From Heterocephalus glaber (lineage: Eukaryota > Chordata > Mammalia > Rodentia > Bathyergidae), in contig NW_004624801.1 of assembly GCF_000247695.1 (NCBI RefSeq), forward strand, positions 4,744,581 through 4,808,580: a DNA stretch of 64,000 nt. The letters run 5' to 3'. This document shows positions 28,023-39,772 of the stretch, in pieces (within the stretch, counting starts at the first letter, position 1; every line of letters begins with the position of its first letter). The position numbers and the translations under genes are program-made. The notes beneath the pieces were generated by a model. That model did not search any database, was not told the origin of the DNA, and saw only the letters and a list, made by a program, of their open reading frames with translations.

Positions 28023-28174
28023 ATGGGTCGTGGAGCCCGCGCGGCGGCTGCGCAGTCCCGTGGGGGGAGGGCGTCGGGGGCATCGGTCGGGGGCGCTGGA
28101 GCCTCACCTGGACTGACGGACTGCGCAGCGCTCAGCTGGTGGTCAGCCCGCCGCAGTGCCCTCCCAGGCCTCAG
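28023..28174 (+). other. OTOP3: OTOP3 first exon with human-like N-terminal reading frame
   Basis: From the ATG at 28023 the frame reads MGRGARAAAAQSR, then GGRASGASV. This closely resembles the N-terminus I recall for the long form of human OTOP3. The exon ends at a strong donor, CCTCAG|GTAAGG, after 50 codons plus 2 bases. Joined to the exon 2 acceptor at 32425, this frame meets TGA at 32432-32434, eleven bases before the ATG at 32445. With this donor the first-exon frame therefore behaves as an upstream open reading frame, not as the N-terminus of the channel. A weaker donor at 28156 (GCA|GTGCCC) would restore the frame. It is transcribed, or was, as the 5' exon of OTOP3; which product is made is unresolved. 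Confidence 0.7.
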
Positions 28175-28247
28175 GTAAGGCTCCCTGCGCCGCCGCTTGG
28201 ACCTGGAGCGGTCTCGGACCGCAGGGAGAACATTCCCACGAACCTAC

Positions 28248-28250
<3 letters not shown>

Positions 28251-28300
<50 letters not shown>

Positions 28301-28302
28301 CT
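28251..28302. repeat. (CA)n microsatellite in OTOP3 intron 1
   Basis: About 22 uninterrupted CA units roughly 75 bases after the exon-1 donor of OTOP3. Confidence 0.95.
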
Positions 28303-30835
28303 GCTTCTAAAGCAGGGAATCAGGAGCTAGGGGGATGCAGGGACTAAAGGTAGAGAGCAGAAGACCGGCAAGGGGTCAACTCCTTTACTCCGGTGCCTCG
28401 CCCCTTCTCTGCTCCCACCCCCTCGGGCTCTGCTCACCTCCATTCCACGGACTGGGGGCGCACAGAGGTCAGCAGGACCCACCCCGTCCCGGCCAGATCC
28501 ACACAGCTGAAAGGGGGCGCCGAGCGCGGAAGAAGCGAGAAACCTGGTTAAAGGGGTAATGGGGCTGGGGCTGCCTGGATGCCTGGCCTGGTCCTGCAGC
28601 CCCTCAGGTGGCTCGGATCCTGAACCTGCTCTGCCTTCGCTCAGCAGCCTCCGCACCGGCTGGTTCTGCGCTCCCAGACGCGCCCTGAGCCCCGACGGCA
28701 CCTCGGCTTTCATCGCCCGCCTCCGACCTCGATCCATAAACCAGTTTGTGTCCCGGCCCTCCCTGGGGCTGGCGACCAGAAGAGCGAAGAGCGGCAGGGC
28801 GTGCCAGGGGAGGCGGCCTCCTTGTGTGTCAGGCGCATTCTCCCCCAGCCCTCTCCCGAGACCCCCCGGAGTACCCACTCCGACCCCAGCCCGCGGTGAA
28901 CCTAAGTCACTCCTTTGGTAGCTCCCTTTACCGATTATGGTTGCACCTCGGAGGTGGAAAAGTCAAGAAAACTGTCAGAGAGCAATGAGAGGACCTGGAA
29001 CCTTGCTCCAGTGTCCCCTCTAGCCCTGCAATCTGACAAAAATCGTCCCTGGAATTCACCAATAACCCCTACCCTTCCCTCCTCTCCAGGACCTCCTATG
29101 AACACGAATAGGCAACACGGGCTGCTCTATACACTTGTACGTGTTAAATCATATAAATCTGACAACACCCTATAAGGCAGGTATCATGGATTAACTCATG
29201 TATTTGTTCAAGAAATGACCAAGCATCTCCTAGCACTAGGTAGTACCATTCCATAGTTGTATATTTGTTTACAGCACTGAGTGAGGCACTGAGTCTCAGT
29301 AGCTTGTCACGAAAGTACTGTATTACAGTAAATGCCAGAAGCAGGGCTCTCCACCATTAGGGTAGCCTGCTTGGCGGGTGGGGCAGGGACAGGTTCTGGG
29401 GAAGGCGACGTGGAGCCGCTGGACTGGCAGAAAAGGAGCAAAGAGGTGTCCCTCTGAGCCTGGCCTTTCTCAATCTGAGCGAAGAAAAAGATAACGATTT
29501 CCTGGAAAACTCCTCGGCCTCCCCCGGATGGAAGGGGTTAATAGCGAGGGGCTCTGTCCACCGCTCTGGTGCTGAAAGTTCCTCAGGGACCGCCGTAGTC
29601 AATGAGCAAATATAGGAAATATAGGAACAGAATCGTCCTGCCAGTGCTAGATTTCCGGGGTTCGAGTTAATCAGGACCGGATCTCTGCCTGTGGGAACTC
29701 CAGACTTTAAGAGGAGCCAGCCGCACCCACAGTAAGCCTGACAGCACACACCCGCTCTCAGCAGGGAGGAGTGGCCCCAGCAAAGTAATCACTTCGTGCT
29801 TCAGCAGAGAAGGAAGGCTTCCCTGGGGGTGAATGGGATGGCAAGGTCATCGGAGGGAAATGACGGCTGAGGGAGAAGGGAGAGTAAGGCTGGCAGGAGC
29901 CAGGAGACCACAGGGGAAATGTGGAGCCCTCTCTTGGGTCTGGATGGATGTGGGGGGCAGGAGCCCAGAGTGTGGCCAGGGGCCCGAAACAGGAGGAAGT
30001 GGAATTTGCCCCAGGATGGCAAGGTAAAGTGGGAAAGGGGTGAAAATCATTTGTAAAATCTCAAAAAGAGGGCCAAGGTTTAGTATTCCTTTTGCTACAG
30101 GAGAAGAGCAGAAGGTGCACATATTGCTCAGGATGTATATGTGGGAGAGGGGGAATCCAGAGAAGACATTTAAGAGCCCAGTGTGACAGTGGGCTTCTGG
30201 TAATTGAGTAAAGTTCAAAGCTCAGGGTCTTCAGGGAGGGACAGAACAAAGCACAGCTAATTAAGATAGAGCCTGCTGGGTGATACACCAGAAGTGGGGG
30301 AGGGTAAGTGAGGGCCAATAGGGGACCCTCACCCAGGCTGGGCAGGGCAGTTAGGGAGTCACTAAGCCTGCTAAATCATCTCTGCTGAGTCCTGAAGGAC
30401 ACGCTAGAGTCACCAAGGGACAAGAAGGGTGGACATTCAAGTCAAAAATGGGGGTGTGGGCAGAAATGTAGGTGAGCAAAAGCAGAGGGCACTCTGGGAG
30501 CTGCATCAGGATGGCACAGCTGGGGAGGGGAGTGGAGCCTGGATACTACATTGGGGAGGTAAATCAAGGCCAGTCCAGGAGGTAGCAGCAGCCATCCTGC
30601 CCTAAGTGCTGTATGGACCAGGTCCTTGCATACATGTCCATCTTGTTTCATCCTGAAAGACCACACAGGCCACACAGCAGGTGTTTGGACTTATTTATAC
30701 TAAGGATAGCTGGTTGTCTTTGCAGAGCTCTCAGGAGGAAACAGACATCATGGGGAGGGATTTCAGTCCAGGAGAGAGCAGAGGGAGCCCTGACTAGTGT
30801 TATGGCTGGGGTTGAAAAAAAAAATCTAAGAGCAG

Positions 30836-31018
30836 GGCCAGGGATTTAGCTCAGTGGTTTCACCACCTGCTGCGCAAGCCCAAGGACCTGAGTTCAATCC
30901 CCAGTACCAAAAAAAAAATCTAAGAGCAGGGCCAGGGATTTAGCTCAGTGGTTTCACCACCTGCTGCGCAAGCCCAAGGACCTGAGTTCAATCCCCAGTA
31001 CCAAAAAAAAAATCTAAG
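30836..31018 (+). repeat. Exact tandem pair of ID SINEs (94-base unit)
   Basis: The unit GGCCAGGGATTTAGCTCAG ... CCCCAGTACCAAAAAA plus the flank AATCTAAGAGCAG occurs twice in direct succession with a 94-base period and no visible difference. The flank AATCTAAGAGCAG occurs three times. This is a tandem duplication of one SINE with its target site. Confidence 0.9.
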
Positions 31019-31769
31019 AGCAGTTTGGGAGCTGGAATGGACAGGCTTGGGCCTGAGGAGATGCAAAGGACAAAGGGAGAGGTGAGGTGGGTATTTGGTC
31101 CTCTGTCTGGAGAATGGGCAGTGAGCGCATGGAGCCCTGAGCCCTAGGGTGGCAGGGACACTCAAGGGAGCCTCTCCTGCAGAAGAGCACACAGAAGCAG
31201 TGGCACAGTCTTGCAGCTCAATTCTGCTGGGAAGGAAAAGCAGCCAAAGGAGCCCAGACAGGACAGTGCTGTACTCGGAGCTGCGGGTGCTGGGTGGCCC
31301 CAGATCTGGCCTAAGCAAGTAGTGATAGAGTGATTGGCCTGAGTGAAAGCTTGGGGAGTGGGGGTGAAGAGGTGGCAGGAAATATGCAGGGAAAGAAGGG
31401 GGTCAAGGATAGTGTCTCCACAGTGTGCTGGCCATTCATGGGACATCTGGGGGTGGGTAGGGCCAAATGGAAGTTACCTCTGTTAAGGTGGAAGGCGTAG
31501 TATCAGCAATGATCCCTACCTGCCTCATATACTTTGCAAGTCAATCCCAGAACTTTCTCCCTTAACTTTTAATGTGCTTTAAAATTAATTTTAGTTACAT
31601 AAATTATGCTACTTTAAAAAATACTGGAACATTAAACTTAAAGGGAATCTACCGCTTCCAGCCTAGTCTCCATCATCCCTTCCCCTGAAGAAAATCCCGC
31701 TGTAAATCCAGCAGGTATCTTCTAGACCCTTCAAAAGTAATTTTATTTTTTAAAAAGTAATTTTGTAGG

Positions 31770-31850
31770 GCTGGGGATTTAGCTCAGGGGTTTCGCTGCC
31801 TGCTGCACAAGCTCAAGGACCCGATTTTGATCCCCGGTACCAAAAAAAAG
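31770..31850 (+). mobile_element. ID-type SINE
   Basis: GGGCTGGGGATTTAGCTCAG start, GATCCCCGGTACC end; AAAAAGTAATTTT is duplicated on both sides. Confidence 0.85.
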
Positions 31851-32444
31851 TAATTTTACAGACACCTTATGTAGCTATAATAGAGATCACAGCATTCTTC
31901 CTCACCAGGCCCAGACTCAATCTCAGAATCCTGCTCAACACCACACTGTAGGCAACCATAACCCATCCAGTTAGAGTTGGAGAAGATGCAACCTGACTTC
32001 CCCAATTTCAGGAGTGAAATTCCTCCCAAAAGTCAGCAGGATAACAAGCTGCCTTTTGTTCATGAAAAGCCCCAGTTTCCAGGCACTAGAAAATGCCCCT
32101 GACTCCCTTGACTGACATGACATCATTGTCCCACCTTGGAATTAGGGCCTGAGTCATTACCAAGCCGAGTGGCCCAACTGAGAGTGGGATAGGGCAAGTG
32201 GTCCTCCAGTTGTTGAATCAATTCCTTACATCTGTGTGCAGAACTGTCTTTGATAATGCCACTTCCTTGGGGCCTGTGAGGTAGGTTGTGTAGCTGCTAT
32301 TATTTCCAACATCCCAACTAGACACATTGGATAGCTTACCTAGGTTATACAGCTGTTAGGGACAAAGGTAGAATCAAACCTGGTTCAACCTGGCAGCCAC
32401 CTTAGAGCCTTTTTCTCTCTCTAGGGCCTGCTGAGGCTCCACCC

Positions 32445-35400
32445 ATGGCCTCTCTCGAAACACAGGAGACTGAAGCAACCCCAGCCAAGGAAGACCAAAT
32501 GGACTTGGGGGCCAAGGAGACAGGGTACCCAGGCCCACCACGGCAGCGGTCCTGGCTGGGATGCCATTGCTCCCTGTTGCTGAGGCGAGACCAGCAGGCC
32601 CAGAAGGCTGGGCAGCTCTTCTCAGGGCTCCTGGCCCTCAATGTGGTGTTCCTGGGTGGAGCCTTCATCGGCAGCATGATCTTCAACAATGTGTCCATCA
32701 CTCTGGGTGATGTGTGGATCTTGCTGGCTGCACTGAAGACACTGTCCCTTCTGTGGCTCCTGTACTACATGGTGGGCACCACACGGCAGCCTCACGCAGT
32801 GCTCCATCGCGACCCTCATGCAGGACCCGTCTGGGTGCGGGGTGAGTACCAGGGTGCCCAATGGAGGGAGAGAACCAGGGGGGACCACTGGCTCCAAAGA
32901 GGGGTGCCAATCCCTGCCTGGCCCAGCCAGGCTCTCTGGTGCTCTTCGGCAGCTGCACCATCTGCCTCAACGTCTTCCGCATCGGCTATGACGTGAGCCA
33001 CAGCCACTGCAAGTCACAGCTGGAGCTCGTCTTCCCAGCCATTGAGATCATCTTCATGGGCTTCCAGGTAACAGACCTCTGCCATGTTCGGGCCACCAGG
33101 GACACACTCTACCACCCAGGCCCCTGCATGCACATCCCTACCTGTGCCAGAAGCAGCCATAAGGCAACACCTCTGTGCCCTGGTGTGTAGACACACGTGC
33201 TGTGGCCCTTGAACGGTTGCTGTCTCCTGTGTGCCTGCATCCACACACACCTATGTGTGCTTGCATCAACACACACCACACACCGTGACTCCCAGATGTA
33301 TACATCTATAAATAGGCCTACCTGATCATGTATCTAAACATGCACTAAACATGTACCTGATATACAACCCGGGTACACAAATCTCTTCATCACAATAATG
33401 TCCAGCTCTCTCTCAAGTTTCTGCTATGCACCAGCCCATGTCAGGTGCTATATTTGTATGATCTTTATTTCCCCTACCAAGTAAGCATTTTCCCCAAGCA
33501 GTGGGTACTTTGGCCCCCTCTGCAGAGCTGAGACCACTAAAATTTAGAGATATTTGGCCACTGGCCTAATGTCACACAGCAAAGAAATGGAAGAGCTGGG
33601 ATTCCAACCTGGGCTCCCTCACTGTCCCTTCCATGGTAAATACACAAGCAACACCCACCATGGTCCCACCACTCTCACCAGCCCCTGGATTCAAGGCCCT
33701 GTTTCTTTCAGACCTGGGTGCTCTGGAAACATTGTAAGGACTGTGTTCAAATCCAGACCAACCTCACTAGGTAAGTCTTCTCTCCCACCAAAACCTCCCA
33801 GGGTTCTCAGTGCCTCCACAGCTTCCTGGGAAGGGGAGTCTTGGGGCTTTGGATTAGTCTGGGATTCATCTCAGGTGGCCTCTAGGGCAGCCTCTCCTGA
33901 AGCCCTAATGGGATTTTCCTTTGGGACCAAGTGTTCACCCCACCAGCAGTCAGTGGTGAGGACCTGGCACCCAGAGAGTCAGCCAGGCCGAGTGAGCAGA
34001 GCATGATCCTCCCTCTAGGTGTGGCTTGATGCTGACCCTGGCCACAAACCTGCTGCTGTGGGTTCTGGCTGTGACCAATGATTCCATGCACCATGAGATC
34101 GAGGCTGAGCTCAGCGCCATCATGGAGAAGTTCTCAGGTACAGAGGGGACCAGACCTCCCCCCAAAAACACACACACACAAACACACACACACACACACA
34201 CACACGCACACTAGACCACTACACTCCCACAAGCTGGTGAGGTTTGGGGAGCTATAGAGTTGGGAGCAGACAGATAGCAAACCAAAAACTGCAGTTTATC
34301 CAGGGTATGTTTCAAACTCCAAGAGAGGTTGGCATCCTGTAGCCCTGATCCCAGCAGCCCTGTGGCTGTCACCAAGCTAACCACTAATCCTGGTTGAGCT
34401 GGTCACTGAGAAGTCCTTCAGGTATGTGCCCCACCTATGGTATTTGCATTTTACTTGTAAGGAACGCAACACGCTTCATGGCTGAAAGGAATGTTTCTCT
34501 AATACAAATGTAGGCAGGCCTGGGCATATCAGGCAGGGCAGAAGATTTGTAGGCAGAAAAAACTCTCTAGATTGTCCTATCCGACCAATTCTCAGCCTGT
34601 ATGGTCTTCCCTCACAAGCTCCATCCCATAAGCCCAGATGGGAACCTTGCAATCTGTGGGATTCAGCCACACCTGTGGGTCTACTCCCCACCCCACCCAC
34701 AGGTAGCATCAAGACCTGGTGCAGCCAAGCCCTCCCAACACACATGCATTTATACACCTTTCCACAAATTGTGCCATGTGTATGTGCTGTGGCCACTCCT
34801 TATGCTCTGTTTTTTTCAAAAAACTATTTAAAGGGTCCTTGCGCTTGTGCAGCAGGCGGTGAAACCACTGAGCTAAATCTCCAGCCCCCAAAAAATTTTT
34901 TTTAAATAAACTATTTAAAGGGAATTTTGGGCAAGTGACATCATGGTTTTTTTTTTTTAATCAAAAAAGCTCAAATGTACAGATGAGTTGAAGAACAGAA
35001 AATAGCCATCATCTGGATGTAATAAAGATTAACATTTTGCCACATTTATTTTAATTTTTTGCTAAGTAAGTTTTGGAAATCATGGCATTTAATCTCAAAA
35101 CATTTCAGTATGCATTTTTTTTTTTTGGTACTGGGAATTGAACTCAGGGCCTCAAGCTTGCCAGGCAGGTACTGTACTGCTGAGCTACATCCCAGGCCCC
35201 AGTATGCATCTCTTAAAAAATGAATGTTGCCAGGCATGCTGGCATGTGCCTATATTCCCAGAACCTTCTGAAGCAGGACGATTGCCACAGGTTCAAGGCC
35301 AGCTTGGGCTACATAATGAGAGGCCAGCCTGAACTACATAGCAAGACCCCATCTCAAAAAAAAAAAGTATAATTCCCTACATTACCATATGATCTTTTAA

Positions 35401-38101
35401 CTGCTAACAAAATTCCTTAACATCACTCCAATTTTCTATATTCCACTTTCTCCAGTGAGTCCAGGAAATGTCTTCTGCAGATGGTTGGTTCAAGCATGCA
35501 ACATGTTTACTTAAAACTATTAGGTCTCTTTTTCCCTACTGACATTGAGATTTGTCTAGTTGCTTCTTAGTGGTAGCATTTAACTTGTTCCTCTGCCCCC
35601 TGTTCTTCCAACAAATTGAAAGAAAGGAGCAAAGGGTCAATTAAATTCAGATTAGACATTTTGGTGTCTGCATTTCCCTGGTGATGCCATGTACTTTTAA
35701 AGTCAGCTGGGCCTCACTACCCCGGTGTCCTCAGCTGTGGCAGCCAGATCCTCCACTGTACATGACAGGTGTCCCCTGCCCAGCAAGTGATTTGTGGTCA
35801 TGACATTCGGCACCAGGGACATAACGTTTTAACTGCTTTATGTAACCTTGGTACCTGAAGTCTTGAATCCCTACGTAAAAAAATGATAAAAAAAAAAAAA
35901 AAGAATGATCATTCTGTGATTTCCAATTTCTATGTCCGGGCCACAGATGTTTCCACATCTGTAAAATGAGCACCTGGCTTGATCCCTCCCACCTCTCGAA
36001 AGTTTGGGTGGGGGTAGGAGTGGTTGGTGCTGCTGGGTTTTCTCAGAACAAGGCCACTGAAAGTGGCCTCCTGCTCTGCCCACTCCCAGGCAATGGGACC
36101 AACACCTGTCTGTGCCTCAACGCCACAGCGTGCGAGGTCTTCCAGAAGGGCTACCTGATGCTCTACCCCTTCAGCACTGAGTACTGCCTCATCTGTTGCG
36201 CTGTGCTCTTCGTCATGTGGAAGAATGTGGGCCGCCACCTGGTAGCCCACGTGGGCACCCACCCCAACTCCCCACCCTTCCGCCTGCACGGCGCCATCTT
36301 TGGGCCGCTACTGGGCCTGCTGGCACTGGTGGCGGGCGTGTGCATCTTCGTGCTCTTCCAGATCGAGGCGAGCGGCCCCAACATTGCCCGCCAGTACTTT
36401 ACCCTCTATTACGCCTTCTACGTGGCCGTGCTGCCAGTCATGAGCCTGGCGTGTCTGGCGGGCATGGCTATCCACGGGCTGGAGGAGCGTGAGCTGGACA
36501 CACTCAAGAACCCGACCCGAAGCCTGGACGTGGTGCTGCTGATGGGCGCCGCGCTCGGCCAGATGGGCATCGCCTACTTTTCTATCGTGGCCATCGTGGC
36601 CACTCACCCCAACGAGCTGCTCAACCAGCTCATCCTGGCCTACTCCCTGCTGCTCATCCTCCAGCACATCACCCAGAACCTCTTCATCATCGAGGGCCTG
36701 CACCGCCGCCCGCTGTGGGAGGTGGCTCCCCAGGGCCTGGCGGGGAAGCCAGAGGCCGAGCACTCCCGCAGGGGCTCCCTGCTGGAGCTGGGCCAGGACC
36801 TGCGAAGGGCCTCACTGGCCTACATCCACTCCTACAGCCACCTCAACTGGAAGCGGCGTGTGCTCAAGGAAATCTCACTCTTCCTCATCCTCTGCAACAT
36901 CACAGTGAGTGGTGGGGGCTGGGCCAGCCGGGGAGGGGCACACCTAAGTGGACCTCACTCAGGGAGGAGAGGATCAAGTTCACATGCCTCTTTCCACCTA
37001 GCTCGGTGCTGCTTGAGAGCAGGAAGTGCCCCCCCCCAAGCGGCCTGGCATGAATAAAAGTGCCAAGCACATAGCTGAGTGCTCCTCCCAAACAAATAAG
37101 ATTTCCACCCTCCACAGCCACTGTCTAGCTGCCAAGGCACCTGTTAGAGAATCACCACTGAATTTTTCCACTGAATTTGATCAGAAGAAGAGATCAGAAG
37201 GTGCGTAGTTTTCTAAACAATCCTAGTGAAAAATGGCGATCGCTTAGCTCCCAGTGGCTATAACAACAGGCACTGTTACTGTCCCCACTGGACAGAAGAG
37301 GAAACTGAGGCTTAGGAGTTGTTTGGCCCAATATTCCACAGTCTGTGAATGGCAGTGTTGTGACAACTCAGAGTTGTTTGACTCCAAACCCCTAATACAC
37401 TGAAAATACAAGTGAGACCCAAGGTCCAGGCAGGGAAGTAATAAATTGGTCCAAAGTGCACTAGGAGCTCAGAAAAGTGTGAGCCCACATGGCCAAGGCA
37501 GGAATCTGGAAGGTTTGATCTGGGCCTACAGGATGGACAGAAGTTGGACAGGAAGGCAGAAGGGGACAGGGTGGGGCTGTAACTAGCACGAGGGGGAGGC
37601 CTGATCTCTGGGCCCCAGGGAGCACAGCTGGGCAGAGCAGCTTGCTGGCTGGGAATTCTCGCCACACACCATGGGTGGAGGCAGCCTGGGGGGCTCCTGC
37701 TCCATCCGGAGCTCAGGCTGTCCCAAGCACACCAGGGAGGCGGCTGAGGCTTCTGCAATGTGGGGCACAGAAGACGTGGGCCGAGAGGAGCTTGCCCTGA
37801 AAGCCCAAGATGATGAGGCTGGAGTGACGCTGGAGGACCACAGGTTCTGGGGCCTGTCTGCCCTGAGCTGAGTGCCTTGGGGCAGCAGGTAGCACCCTCT
37901 CTACTCACCCCCTTCTCTCCCACCCCGCAGCTGTGGATGATGCCTGCGTTTGGCATCCACCCGGAGTTCGAAAATGGCCTGGAGAAGGAATTCTATGGCT
38001 ACCGGACATGGTTCACCATTGTCAACTTCGGCCTGCCTCTGGGCGTGTTCTACCGCATGCATTCTGTTGGGGGGCTGGTAGAGGTCTACTTGGGGGCCTG
38101 A
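32445..38101 (+). CDS. OTOP3: OTOP3, otopetrin-3 proton channel
   Basis: Six coding exons from the exon-2 ATG: 32445-32841, 32931-33067, 33712-33770, 34019-34137, 36090-36904 and 37931-38101. They join in frame to 565 residues (MASLETQETEAT to LVEVYLGA); the human long form is 596. The intron phases and the 137-, 59- and 171-base exons match OTOP2 exactly. Family role: acid-activated proton channel with 12 helices in two halves. TM1 is about residues 57-80 and TM2 about 86-110. The hallmark NPTRSLDVVLLMGAALGQ lies in the large exon. Sequons NLT, NGT and NAT fall in predicted loops. Exon 2 starts at acceptor TCTCTAG ending at 32424. I chose the ATG at 32445 because the upstream first exon is out of frame with the best donor; a longer N-terminus from 28023 is possible through another donor. 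HID1 converges from the right. Confidence 0.95.
34170..34208. repeat. (CA)n microsatellite in OTOP3
   Basis: An interrupted CA run about 30 bases after the donor of coding exon 4 of OTOP3. Confidence 0.95.
34842..34898 (-). mobile_element. ID-type SINE, truncated
   Basis: Minus-strand ID: CCTTGCGCTTGTGCAGCAGG then CTGAGCTAAATCTCCAGCCC. CTATTTAAAGGG is found on both sides, so the short form is an independent insertion truncated at its 3' end. Confidence 0.75.
35116..35200 (-). mobile_element. ID-type SINE
   Basis: T-run, GGTACTGGGAATTGAACTCAG and GAGCTACATCCCAGGCCC; flanked by CAGTATGCAT on both sides. Confidence 0.85.
35225..35362 (+). mobile_element. B1-type SINE
   Basis: GCCAGGCATGCTGGCATGTG, AAGGCCAGCTTGGGCTACAT, then a second GGCCAGCCTGAACTACATAG and a CAAGACCCCATCTCAAAA end. 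It carries the internal duplication seen in B1-type units here. Confidence 0.8.
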
Positions 38102-39031
38102 GCTCTCCAAGAAATCACCCTCATGGAACTCCAAAGGGCCAAAGGAAGATGGTGGCCCAAGGCTCTGTGCAGATGGCTTATTCCAAGAGGTGCAGAGGCC
38201 CCCCAAAGCCTCCCCCTTCCTGAGAGAGGGAGACACTGCCAGTAGCCCAAGAGCAAGGCCAGGGCATCGATACAGCTTTGGATGCCCACTCCCAGGCCTG
38301 GGCTCATGCCTGCCCCCGCCTTACCACCACAGTGTGTGCGGCACAGGCTGACCTCAGGAGGCTGTCAAGGGCTCCACTACTCTCAGGAAGGGTCAGACCT
38401 AAATGATGGAATCCAAGGGTGCAGGAGAGCGCACCCCTCCCCATCCAGGCCTCAGGGCCTGCCTCCTGCGAGGGCCATGTAGTCCAAGCTTGGCCCAGGA
38501 TGTCCAGGGAGCTCAGAGTCCTGCAGGCAGCCCTGCCCCTCTCTCCCCACACACCCATCTTCTAATGAGCTCATTAATTAGCTGCCAGGCAGGGCTCAAC
38601 AGCTCTCTCTTGCTACCATAAACACTGTTTGTTTGATCGATTGCATTCAGGCTTTGTGGCATTTGTTCCCAGGAATAGATGTGACACTCCAGGCACAGTG
38701 GGAAGGATGGTTGTCCTGGGTAGGGCTGTGGCCTGGGACGGTCCCATTCCTAGGTCAGGAAGGGCCTAAACCAGTCCCTTCTTTGATCCATGAGTCAGTG
38801 GGAAGAGCTGGGCTGGGGCTCCTGCAGTCCTCACCTCCCCCGCTGAACACCACCCTTTCTCTGGGACAGAGCCTTGGGGAACTTTCTGTAGCCGGGTCAC
38901 CGGTGGTGGTGAGTGCCAGCCCTGACTGATTCTCTAAGCCCTGGGGTGGAGCACGAAGGTGACAAGCCAGCCGATGACAGCCCATCCATCTCCCTGAGCC
39001 CAGTGCAAACAGCAGAATGTAGAGAGGGAGC
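38102..39031. other. Convergent spacer between OTOP3 and HID1
   Basis: This stretch between the OTOP3 stop and the HID1 poly(A) signal holds the OTOP3 3' untranslated region. No canonical AATAAA was seen for OTOP3; CATAAA near 38617 is the nearest variant. It shows no coding exon and few repeats. The two genes' 3' ends are therefore within about 0.5 kb of each other and may overlap. Confidence 0.55.
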
Positions 39032-39037
39032 TTTATT
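39032..39037 (-). terminator. HID1: Poly(A) signal of HID1
   Basis: TTTATT on the plus strand is AATAAA on the minus strand. It lies 736 bases beyond the HID1 stop codon and is the first canonical signal in that direction, so the 3' untranslated region is about 0.75 kb. Confidence 0.75.
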
Positions 39038-39772
39038 GTGTAAGTGGCCGATTGTACGGAGCAAAGATTGTACTGACAAAGGTGGGGTGAGGGAGACCCA
39101 GAGCCCAGGGCTGGGGCAGATGGAGGGGCGGCAACACGCTCCCCCTCATCAGGAACAGCTGCCCCCAGGGCCCCTCATCACCCAGGCTCTATTCACTGTC
39201 CTGGGGGTATAGCAGGGTGCCCTGTGCCCACTCCAACCCCTAGAATACATGGGCCCCACCATGTATTTGTATCTCCCAGAGCTGAGCAGCCAGACCACGC
39301 TCCTTCCTCCCACCTCCCATTGGGGGTAGAAGAGGCAGGTTTAGGCCAGGAGGCCTGGAGGGCTCCCCCACCCTGCCTAGGTACCTCACGGGATAGCCCC
39401 TGGCTCCTTCTTGGACAAACTCTTTAGGACCCAGTGACCTGTGGCTTCTGGGGGTGGGCAGCACAGGAGCAGGTGGGCATGGAGGGCAGTGTCACAGAAA
39501 TGGGTCCTGAAAGGGGAGCCAGGGTGGGAAGGGGGCTCTGGCAGGGCCTATGCCCCTGGAGAAGAGCCCCCTAGGAGGCCAGCCTGGGGGTGAGGGGGTC
39601 AGAGCAGGTCCCCATGGTCTCCAGTCACAAGGGGCTTCTGAGACCTGCCACCCAGGACCCAATCACTCTGCCTGCCCAGACCCCAGTGGGACTCATGTAA
39701 AGCTCAGAACAAGGGGGCATGGAGCATCGGGGAGCAGGGCCCCAGCCATCCCAGGCCCTGCTGGCTTCCTGC

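Larger units (their letters stand above)
34925..35690. mobile_element. LINE-like AT-rich repeat in OTOP3 intron 5
   Basis: The stretch resembles an old L1 3' region (ATTAACATTTTGCCACATTTATT, CATTTCAGTATGCAT..TCTTAAAAA, GATTTGTCTAGTTGC). It is broken by a minus-strand ID SINE (35116-35200, flanked by CAGTATGCAT on both sides) and by a B1-type SINE (35225-35362). Family and orientation are from memory and uncertain. Confidence 0.45.

Noticed and set aside
30836..30915. tRNA-like sequences (GGGATTTAGCTCAGTGG ... GTTCAATCCC) throughout the window
   Set aside because: They contain the A and B boxes of a tRNA-Ala gene but have A-tails, target duplications and many diverged copies, so they are ID SINEs and not tRNA genes.
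37053..37058. AATAAA 149 bases after OTOP3 coding exon 6
   Set aside because: It could be an intronic poly(A) site, but it lies in sequence like an old MIR-type tail (GCCTGGCATGAATAAAAG), and the final exon at 37931 is intact.
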